64,000 nucleotides of DNA from Acinetobacter brisouisimilis (GTDB taxonomy: Bacteria; Pseudomonadota; Gammaproteobacteria; Pseudomonadales; Moraxellaceae): positions 56,841 to 120,840 of the forward strand of contig NZ_KB851219.1 in assembly GCF_000368265.1 (NCBI RefSeq), written 5' to 3'. A program made the position numbers and the translations under genes. Positions 57,213 through 64,000 of this stretch are shown here, in pieces. A model generated the notes under the pieces. The model saw only the letters and a program-made list of their open reading frames with translations, was not told the origin of the DNA and searched no databases. The stretch's first letter is position 1; every line of letters begins with the position of its first letter.

Positions 57213-57377
57213 ATGAAGACAATATCCATACTCTGCGTAGCGATGAGTTTATTTATGCTTACAGGATGTGAGCTAAAACAGCCGATCAAAACTCAGCCTA
57301 ATTACTATGCACGAAGCATTGCAGGTACTCCTGTGTATCAGCAAGACTATCAGTTAAGTGCAGCCAACAAACCGTAA
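57213..57377 (+). CDS. Small lipoprotein, 54 residues
   Basis: The product has a full lipoprotein signal (MKTISILCVAMSLFMLTGC, Cys19) and a 35-residue polar mature part with three Tyr-rich spots. AGAGG lies nine bases before the ATG at 57213 and three before the alternative ATG at 57207. A strong inverted repeat follows. The function is unknown; tiny lipoproteins include entericidin-like and stress proteins, but no such motif is clear. Confidence 0.65.
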   Translation: MKTISILCVAMSLFMLTGCELKQPIKTQPNYYARSIAGTPVYQQDYQLSAANKP

Positions 57378-57389
57378 ATATATTTGCCC

Positions 57390-57423
57390 AGTCCTGAAAT
57401 AAGTATCAACCTATTTCAGGACT
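57390..57423. terminator. Hairpin between the small lipoprotein and the MBL-fold gene
   Basis: A perfect 12-bp stem AGTCCTGAAATA / TATTTCAGGACT with a 10-base loop lies between converging genes. The T run is poor on both sides. Confidence 0.6.
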
Positions 57424-57435
57424 CAGAGATTTGTC

Positions 57436-58410
57436 TTAATCTTTAAAATGTACGGGAATCCACTGATAACTTTTCCCATCAGCAGAATAAATATGTCCAA
57501 TTCCAGGGAAAGGCAAATGCGGTGCGGCAATCGTTTCTCTATTTTTGGCATATTCAGCAAATTGCTTTAAGCGTGTTGCAACCGCTTGTTTAGGATTAAC
57601 ATCATAGCCAATCGCCGTTGCAGGATGATCGAACTGTATGGTGTGTGAATGCACAATATCACCAATAAAAACAATCGTTTCATTTGATGTTTTGAGTTCA
57701 TAACTAAAATGCCCTGGCGTATGTCCAGGGGTACTGATCACTTTAAAGCCCTGAATTTGATCACTCAGTTTGTAAGTTTTAAAGCGCTGTTTAGCTTGAT
57801 AAGGTGCAATTGCCTGTTTGATTTTTTCAACGGTGGCTAAATAGCCTGCCTGTTGTGCTTTGGGAAGTTTTTTGATCTGTTCAGGATTGAGCCAGTAATT
57901 GGCTTCGGTAGAGGATACATAGACAGTTGCATTGGGGAAGTTGGCAACGCCATTTTTACTGATTCCACACACGTGGTCAGGGTGAAGGTGAGTCAGCAAA
58001 ATGGTATTGACCTGTTCAGGTTTGTAGCCCGATGCTTTTAGATTGCTTAAAACCGAGCCTAAATGTGACCCAAAACAACTGGAAGCACCACTATCGACTA
58101 ACACCAGCGAATGTCCTGTATTGACCAGAAAGGCGTTGATGGAGGTTTGTATGCCTTGGGCTTGGTCTGCATAATATTTCTTTAGGCTTTCATGGATTTG
58201 TTGCTCTGAAAGCCCTTTAAATAAACTGGGTGAAATATAGTTAGTGCCATCAAGCAGGGCGGTAATTTGGGTTTGACCTGACTGATATTGGTAGTAGCCT
58301 GCCACTTGTTTTTGTTGCTCGATTGGGGCTGTGGAGGACGTGGCGAATGTTGATGAAATGGTTGTGGTTGACAGGAATAAGGCAATTAGAGAGTGTTTAA
58401 GTTTTTTCAT
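57436..58410 (-). CDS. Secreted metallo-beta-lactamase-fold hydrolase
   Basis: The 324-residue product has a signal peptide (MKKLKHSLIALFLSTTTISSTFA) and the zinc-binding MBL motifs THLHPDHVCGI, GHTPGHFSY and FIGDIVHSHTIQFDHP. The overall pattern is that of lactonase/AHL-hydrolase-like periplasmic enzymes, not of a carbapenemase. Quorum-signal hydrolysis is possible but unproven. Confidence 0.85.
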   Translation of the reverse strand: MKKLKHSLIALFLSTTTISSTFATSSTAPIEQQKQVAGYYQYQSGQTQITALLDGTNYISPSLFKGLSEQQIHESLKKYYADQAQGIQTSINAFLVNTGHSLVLVDSGASSCFGSHLGSVLSNLKASGYKPEQVNTILLTHLHPDHVCGISKNGVANFPNATVYVSSTEANYWLNPEQIKKLPKAQQAGYLATVEKIKQAIAPYQAKQRFKTYKLSDQIQGFKVISTPGHTPGHFSYELKTSNETIVFIGDIVHSHTIQFDHPATAIGYDVNPKQAVATRLKQFAEYAKNRETIAAPHLPFPGIGHIYSADGKSYQWIPVHFKD

Positions 58411-58520
58411 AGGAATTTTTATTAGGTTTAAAGGTGATATATTGTTTTAGCATGTTGATAGATTTTTTGCATTGATTTCTAATCACTGTATTCAATAGAA
58501 GTAAGTAGGACGAATAATAA

Positions 58521-60407
58521 GTGAATAGCCAAGAATATATTTCAGAACCTAATAAGCATATTGAAGAATACTTGGACTATTATTTTAGTGGATCTAAAAA
58601 ATTAGAATATGCTGTTCTACTTAATGGTGAATGGGGAAGTGGTAAAACATGGTTTGTCAAAAAATATATAGAAAAACAAGAAAAACAGGGTAAAAAAGTC
58701 TCTTATATTAGTTTAAATGGTCTGTCAAAGACTGCTGATATTGATAATGCTATTTTTAAAAGCATTCACCCTGTATTAGCGAGTAAACAAGCTAAGCTAG
58801 CAGGACAAATATTAAAAGGTGCATTAAAAGCAACGTTAAAAATTGATTTAGATAAAGATTCTAAAGATGATGGTAGTGTAGGTATTTCTGTACCAGATAT
58901 AAAATTGCCAGATTATTTAAAGATTAATGATAAATTTATTTTGGTGTTTGATGATTTAGAACGTTGCGAACTGAAAATTGAAGAAACTCTAGGTTATATA
59001 AATTATTTTGTAGAGCAAGAAAACATTAAAGTATTAATAGTTTCAAATGATACTGAAATTAAAGAAAGTGATCATTTTTTAAGAAAAAAAGAAAAGTTAA
59101 TCGGTGTAAACTTTAATTATACAGAAGATCAAGAGTTAGCAATAAGAAGTATTCTTGAAGAAATAAGTGGTTCTGATTTGAAAGATAAATTAATATCTAA
59201 AATTTCATTTATTACCGAAATATTTAATAAAATAGCTTATAAAAATTTAAGAGCATTTAAACAAACTATTTTTGATTTTGAAAGATTTTATCGAAAAGAT
59301 ATTTTTGAATGGAAGGGAAATTTTGATCAAGATATCTTTGAAAAAGTATTAAAGTCTTTTCTAATTCTATCAATAGAAAATAAGAAAGGGCGTTTTGATA
59401 AAGAAATCTTGAAATTTAAGAAAGATGAGGATGAAGATAAAAATGCTAAAGATAATAGTGAAAAGGTTATCTTGAAAATTATGCGTGGCATTAATAGTAA
59501 AGATTCAGAAGATTTTATGAATAAATATAATTTATCATTAAATGAATTTATTATTTCACCTAATCTTTGGAATGAAATTTTAAACCTTAATATTATTGAT
59601 AACGCTAAGATTGAAAAAGAATTGTATGAAGTATATTTCAGATTTAAAGAGGAGCAGCCTACTTGGTTAAAGTTAATGAATTTTTTAGATTTGGATGAAT
59701 ATGAATTTGATGAACTGATGGCATTAGCAAAAGAAGAGGTGGAAAATCATCAGTTAAAAAATCCTTCAGATATTTTACATACAATCAGTATTTTGATTTA
59801 CTTAAAGGAAAATCAACTTATATCTTTTTCATTGGATCATTTATTTTCAATAGCTATAGCTGATTGGAAAAAATTTATCGAAGTTAATGAAAAAATGAGA
59901 AGAATTTATGATCATAGTTTTGTAGAGTATTCTGGGCACTATGGGTTTATTGCTAAAGAAATACCCCAATTTAATGATTTTATGAAAGATATTGTTAAAG
60001 CTTATGAAGATAAATATAGTGAAAAAGATGCTACAAGAGCTAGTGAACTAATTGACTTAATGGAAAATAATAGCCAGTTATTTATTCAACGTATCTCTCT
60101 AACAAATAGGGAAGAAAATTATTATTATAATTATCCAATAATGAAAGAGGTTGATGCTCAAATTTTTGCAAATAAGTTATGTATGATCAAGCAGTCAGAT
60201 TGTATGAGCTCTTTATATGGTTTATCACATAGATATTCTATCCAAGCATCATTCAATATGTATATTGAGGAAAAAAGTTGGTTTAATCAGGTGGAAGATT
60301 ATATCAAGACAAATATACTTCCAACAGCGAATAAGATAACCAAAGCACGAATTAATTTAAGAATTTTACCTGAGATTTCAAAAATTAAAGAAGATGCTGA
60401 GAAATAA
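58521..60407 (+). CDS. Stand-alone KAP-like P-loop NTPase
   Basis: The 628-residue protein has Walker A GEWGSGKT (residues 36-43), Walker B FILVFDDLERCE (139-150) and a sensor-like VLIVSND (171-177), the pattern of KAP-family NTPases. The usual membrane helices between the Walker motifs are missing; a polar Lys/Asp-rich segment (about 105-125) replaces them. The remaining 400 residues are helical and highly charged, with no domain I recognise. The start is GTG; AGGA lies about 11 bases upstream and TTGCAT/TATTCA (16-base spacer) could be the promoter. Base composition is far more AT-rich than its neighbours. Relatives occur in anti-phage loci, but no role is shown here. Confidence 0.8.
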   Translation: MNSQEYISEPNKHIEEYLDYYFSGSKKLEYAVLLNGEWGSGKTWFVKKYIEKQEKQGKKVSYISLNGLSKTADIDNAIFKSIHPVLASKQAKLAGQILKGALKATLKIDLDKDSKDDGSVGISVPDIKLPDYLKINDKFILVFDDLERCELKIEETLGYINYFVEQENIKVLIVSNDTEIKESDHFLRKKEKLIGVNFNYTEDQELAIRSILEEISGSDLKDKLISKISFITEIFNKIAYKNLRAFKQTIFDFERFYRKDIFEWKGNFDQDIFEKVLKSFLILSIENKKGRFDKEILKFKKDEDEDKNAKDNSEKVILKIMRGINSKDSEDFMNKYNLSLNEFIISPNLWNEILNLNIIDNAKIEKELYEVYFRFKEEQPTWLKLMNFLDLDEYEFDELMALAKEEVENHQLKNPSDILHTISILIYLKENQLISFSLDHLFSIAIADWKKFIEVNEKMRRIYDHSFVEYSGHYGFIAKEIPQFNDFMKDIVKAYEDKYSEKDATRASELIDLMENNSQLFIQRISLTNREENYYYNYPIMKEVDAQIFANKLCMIKQSDCMSSLYGLSHRYSIQASFNMYIEEKSWFNQVEDYIKTNILPTANKITKARINLRILPEISKIKEDAEK

Positions 60408-60408
60408 T

Positions 60409-60438
60409 AAAAAATCCGCTTAGAAAAGCGGATTTTTT
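60409..60438. terminator. Bidirectional terminator between the NTPase gene and metG
   Basis: ATCCGCTT / AAGCGGAT with loop AGAA is flanked by A6 and T6. Confidence 0.93.
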
Positions 60439-60454
60439 ATTAAGAGATTTTTCT

Positions 60455-62515
60455 TTAAGACACTTTATCACCTGGTTTAGCGCCAGATTCAGGTGAAATC
60501 ACCCAAACACCTTCGCCATTACCTGCTGCAAGCACCATACCATTTGAAATGCCAAAACGCATTTTACGTGGCGCAAGGTTGGCAACCAATACAACCAGTT
60601 TATCTTTCAGGTCTTCAGGAGCATAGAACTCACGAATACCGCTAAGTACGTTACGTGGTTCAGCTTCGCCTGCATCTAAAGTCAGTTGAAGAAGTTTATC
60701 TGAGCCTTCAACTGTTGCAGCTTCTAAAACTTTGGCTACACGAAGGTCGATCTTGATAAAATCTTCAATACCAATGATTTCAGCTTCACCAATTTTCGGT
60801 TCAGCTTTTTTCTCTTTGGCTTTTTCTTTTTTCTTTTCCGCTTTTGCAGGTTCAGCAGCAGGCGCACCTAAAGATTCTTTAGATGCATCCACCATCGCTG
60901 CAACCGCTTTTGGATCGACACGTTGCATTAGCGCTTGGAAAGCAGCAATTTCATGACCAGTTAAAATCGTTTTACGTGATTCAAAGTTAAAGCTGTCGAG
61001 TTTTAAGAAGGCTTGAACTTGATTTGCCAACTCAGGCAATACTGGCGCAAGGTAAACAGCCAATTGGCGGAACAGGTTGATACCGACAGAGCACACATCA
61101 TGTACTTGCTGTTCTTGACCTTCTTGTTTTGCAAGCGCCCACGGTTTTTTCTCGTCGATGTATTGGTTGGCACGGTCAGCCAATGCCATGATTTCACGAA
61201 TCGCAGTTGAGAACTCACGTGCTTCATAGGCTTTGGCAATCGAATCACCAGCATCAATAAAGCTTTGCACCAAATCCGCTTCAGCACATTCGCTCGATAA
61301 AGTATCGTTAAATTTGGTGTTAATGAACTTGGCACAACGGCTGGCGATGTTCACCACTTTACCGACAAGGTCAGAGTTCACTTTTTGAATGAAATCATCC
61401 AGATTCAAGTCTGAATCTTCAACTTTGTCCGAAAGTTTAGACGCGAAGTAATAACGTAAATACTCAGGATTCAAGTGCTCTAAATAGGTTTCAGCTTTAA
61501 TGAATGTACCACGTGATTTCGACATTTTTTGACCATTTACAGTCAAGAAGCCGTTTACGAATAAACCTGTTGGTGTACGGTAGTTTGCACCTTCAAGCAT
61601 TGCAGGCCAGAACAACGCATGGAAGTAAACAATGTCTTTACCAATGAAATGATAGACTTCATTTTCACTGTCTTTTTTCCAGTAGTCGTCAAAGTTCAAA
61701 TCTGGACGTTTAGTTTTAATGTAGTTTTCAAAACTCGACATATAGCCAATCGGTGCATCGACCCAAACATAGAAATATTTGTTCGGTGCATCTGGAATTT
61801 CAAAGCCGAAATACGGTGCATCACGCGAAATATCCCAGTCCGCCAAGCCTGAATCGAACCATTCATCAAGCTTATTGGCAATTGAAACAGGCAAACGACC
61901 TGGGTCTCGTGTCCATTTTTGTAGGTATTCTGAGAAGTTCGGCAACTTGAAGAAGTAATGGTCTGATGACTTTTCAATAGGAGTTGCACCGCTCAGTGTA
62001 GAACGCGGATTTAACAGTTCTGTTGCGTTATAGGTTGTACCGCAAACTTCACAAGAGTCGCCGTATTGGTCTTCGGCTTTACATTTCGGGCATGTACCTT
62101 TAATGAAGCGATCTGACAGGAACATTTGTTTTTCTGGGTCAAATAACTGGCTGACAGGGCGAGTCGCGATGTTGCCTGCTTCACGGTTTTTGACATAAAT
62201 TTCTTGAGAGCGTGCTTTGTTGGTGTTGCTATGGGTTGAGTCATAGTGATCAAAGCTAATCCCAAAACCTGCAAAATCACGCTCATGTTCTTTTTGCACA
62301 TTGGCGATCTGCTGTTCTGGGCTAATGCCATTGGCTTCGGCACGTAGCATGATGGCAGTACCATGAGCATCATCCGCACACACATAAGTCACTTCATGAC
62401 CTAATGCACGCATGGCACGAACCCAAATATCTGCTTGGATATAACCGAGTAAGTGACCCATGTGAATTGGACCATTGGCATAAGGAAGGGCATTTGTGAC
62501 TAAAATTTTACGCAC
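60455..62515 (-). CDS. metG: Methionyl-tRNA synthetase
   Basis: The 686-residue class I synthetase has the HIGH-type motif [15 protein letters not shown], zinc-binding cysteines ([18 protein letters not shown]), KMSKSRGT, and a C-terminal EMAP-like tRNA-binding domain ([21 protein letters not shown]). An Ala/Lys-rich linker separates the last two parts. The GTG at 62515 gives the family start [14 protein letters not shown]; the frame extends 22 codons upstream. It is divergent from apbC across 296 bases, in which I see no other gene. Confidence 0.97.
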   Translation of the reverse strand: MRKILVTNALPYANGPIHMGHLLGYIQADIWVRAMRALGHEVTYVCADDAHGTAIMLRAEANGISPEQQIANVQKEHERDFAGFGISFDHYDSTHSNTNKARSQEIYVKNREAGNIATRPVSQLFDPEKQMFLSDRFIKGTCPKCKAEDQYGDSCEVCGTTYNATELLNPRSTLSGATPIEKSSDHYFFKLPNFSEYLQKWTRDPGRLPVSIANKLDEWFDSGLADWDISRDAPYFGFEIPDAPNKYFYVWVDAPIGYMSSFENYIKTKRPDLNFDDYWKKDSENEVYHFIGKDIVYFHALFWPAMLEGANYRTPTGLFVNGFLTVNGQKMSKSRGTFIKAETYLEHLNPEYLRYYFASKLSDKVEDSDLNLDDFIQKVNSDLVGKVVNIASRCAKFINTKFNDTLSSECAEADLVQSFIDAGDSIAKAYEAREFSTAIREIMALADRANQYIDEKKPWALAKQEGQEQQVHDVCSVGINLFRQLAVYLAPVLPELANQVQAFLKLDSFNFESRKTILTGHEIAAFQALMQRVDPKAVAAMVDASKESLGAPAAEPAKAEKKKEKAKEKKAEPKIGEAEIIGIEDFIKIDLRVAKVLEAATVEGSDKLLQLTLDAGEAEPRNVLSGIREFYAPEDLKDKLVVLVANLAPRKMRFGISNGMVLAAGNGEGVWVISPESGAKPGDKVS

Positions 62516-62811
62516 GGAAGTTGTTCTCTCATTCGTATTTACAAGCAAAAGATTGTACCTGAGCGCAGGAAAACAAAGCAACGCTTTGTCTGCGCATTTG
62601 GCGAGGGCTGCGCTGAGTATATCGAACTTTGCTGATTTAAGCGGTGAATTCTTTTCAAATTAAAGATTAAGCGAAATCTTCATATTCAGACCAAAATAAA
62701 ATCTTGGCATTTTTACCAGTCATATTGATCATGGCTATCAATAAAGTTGACTTAAACTTATCTGCAATTACAGTTAAACTAAACCCATTATCTTTCCTGT
62801 TGGAGTCAAAT

Positions 62812-64000
62812 ATGTCTTGGTTTTCTTCCTTAAAAGCAAAATTTGCCCCATCACAGGAGGTCAAAGAAGAAGAAATCCAGAAAGTCCTCCAAAGTTACTG
62901 TTTGCCCAATTCTGAAAATTTACTCAAAGACCGTATTAGTCAGGTCAATTTACAGGGTCAGATCTTACAACTGACCATTAATACTCATCCGAGTGAAGCT
63001 GAACAATTACAGCAAATTCACGATGAGCTTGCTGATGCCTTAGAAAAATGTGGCATTCAGGAGCTGAATTTACATGTGATTCAGCAAAAAACAGGACAGG
63101 CTGTAAGTGGTTGTGGCAGTCAGCAGCATGGTGAAGCTGGGCATAGCTGTTCATCAAAACCAAAAGCTGAAGCGGGTAATTTACCGCCTGTCGTAGATGC
63201 TTCGGCAAAACCTGAGCCAGTAGAAGCAGATCCAAATAATCCACCCATTCAAAAAGCTGCACCACAGCAGCGTGATGTGCCAAAGCACCCACGTATTCAG
63301 CATGTGATCTTGGTATCTTCGGGTAAAGGTGGTGTGGGGAAATCGACGACAACGGTCAATCTGGCTTTGGGGCTGCAAAAACTCGGTTTAAAAGTGGGCG
63401 TGCTGGATGCAGACATCTATGGTCCAAGTATTCCAACCATGCTGGGCAATGCTGGGCAAACGCCACTGATTGAAAATGAACAGTTTGTGCCTTTGGAAGC
63501 TTATGGTATGCCTGTATTATCCATCGGGCATTTAACAGGGGACAACAATACGCCTGTCGCTTGGCGTGGGCCAAAAGCAACGGGTGCTTTAATGCAACTG
63601 TTTAACCAAACCTTGTGGCCTGAGCTTGATGTATTGATGATCGACATGCCACCAGGAACAGGTGATATTCAACTGACTTTAGCACAGCGCATTCCTGTCT
63701 CTGGCGCAGTCATTGTGACCACTCCGCAAAATGTTGCATTACTTGATGCGACCAAAGGAATTGAGTTATTCAATCGTATGCAGATTCCTGTATTGGGCGT
63801 GGTTGAAAACATGTCAACACATATCTGTTCAAATTGTGGTTTTGAAGAGCGGATTTTTGGGGTTGGTGGCGGTGATAAAATTTCTGAGCAATACCATATT
63901 CCACTCTTGGGACGTTTGCCTTTAAATGCGCAAATTCGTGAAAATGCCGATAAAGGTGAACCAAGTGTGGTCGCAATGGATGATGCTCATGACAGCTATA
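62812..64000 (+). CDS. apbC: Iron-sulfur cluster carrier ATPase ApbC/Mrp (3' end outside window)
   Basis: The first 396 codons are visible and the frame is open at the window edge. An N-terminal MIP18-like domain (residues about 20-100) is followed by a linker with the Cys/His-rich GCGSQQHGEAGHSC. The Mrp ATPase domain then shows the deviant Walker A SSGKGGVGKSTTTVNLA, DADIYGPSIPTMLG, DMPPGTGDIQLTL and the cluster-binding CSNC. The protein carries 4Fe-4S clusters to target enzymes, which here may include complex I. It is divergent from metG, the common order in gammaproteobacteria. Confidence 0.94.
   Translation, partial: MSWFSSLKAKFAPSQEVKEEEIQKVLQSYCLPNSENLLKDRISQVNLQGQILQLTINTHPSEAEQLQQIHDELADALEKCGIQELNLHVIQQKTGQAVSGCGSQQHGEAGHSCSSKPKAEAGNLPPVVDASAKPEPVEADPNNPPIQKAAPQQRDVPKHPRIQHVILVSSGKGGVGKSTTTVNLALGLQKLGLKVGVLDADIYGPSIPTMLGNAGQTPLIENEQFVPLEAYGMPVLSIGHLTGDNNTPVAWRGPKATGALMQLFNQTLWPELDVLMIDMPPGTGDIQLTLAQRIPVSGAVIVTTPQNVALLDATKGIELFNRMQIPVLGVVENMSTHICSNCGFEERIFGVGGGDKISEQYHIPLLGRLPLNAQIRENADKGEPSVVAMDDAHDSY

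Noticed and set aside
57436..58410. A beta-lactam resistance enzyme
   Set aside because: The fold and zinc motifs are of the general MBL hydrolase type; the pattern fits lactonase-like enzymes better, and nothing specific to carbapenemases is seen.

Overview
The window looks like chromosomal DNA of an Acinetobacter-type gammaproteobacterium (Moraxellaceae). This rests on protein resemblance (uracil phosphoribosyltransferase, MinD, HemJ, FabB, EF-G and a fused NuoCD of the Acinetobacter kind), on moderate G+C, and on gene order such as ftsK-trxB-aat-bpt and the 13-gene nuo operon. The species cannot be named from this. I recognised no rRNA or tRNA gene, insertion sequence, prophage or CRISPR array. 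Both edges cut genes: copA on the left and apbC/mrp on the right.

Layout. Positions 1-2012 hold the end of a copper-resistance pair (copA-copB) and then a guanidinium exporter gene whose leader is a guanidine-II (mini-ykkC) riboswitch. Positions 2083-9839 hold housekeeping and small genes: a NERD protein, thiD, a HAD phosphatase, a lipoprotein, a BenE-type transporter beside an Lrp/AsnC regulator, hemJ, fabB and an EcsC-family protein. Positions 9885-14630 are the str operon (rpsL-rpsG-fusA-tuf), with a promoter, a terminator-like hairpin in the leader, structured spacers and a possible 20-codon gene. Positions 14674-20908 hold rimI, bpt, aat, trxB and ftsK. Positions 20948-30271 hold ppk2, a LysE exporter, a MocR-type regulator, minCDE, a membrane protein resembling an isolated voltage sensor, an acyltransferase and an OmpA-like lipoprotein.

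Positions 30933-45976 are the complete nuo operon for NADH:ubiquinone oxidoreductase (A, B, CD, E-N), preceded by a 661-base AT-rich gap and followed by a strong terminator. Next come upp, an excalibur-domain protein, a LysR regulator, a ferredoxin-NADP reductase, small hypotheticals and an HI0933-type flavoprotein. Positions 51005-55279 are a TetR-EmrB-EmrA efflux operon that continues into a PLP-dependent desulfhydrase-like gene, with a perfect 18-bp palindrome upstream of the regulator.

Positions 56948-60438 are the most accessory-looking part: a tiny lipoprotein, a secreted metallo-beta-lactamase-fold hydrolase and a very AT-rich stand-alone KAP-like P-loop NTPase, inserted beside the housekeeping genes metG and apbC. 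The strongest candidates for new biology are that NTPase, the voltage-sensor-like protein (26968-28008), the leader terminator of the str operon, the small gene between rpsG and fusA, and the efflux/PLP-enzyme operon with its palindrome.
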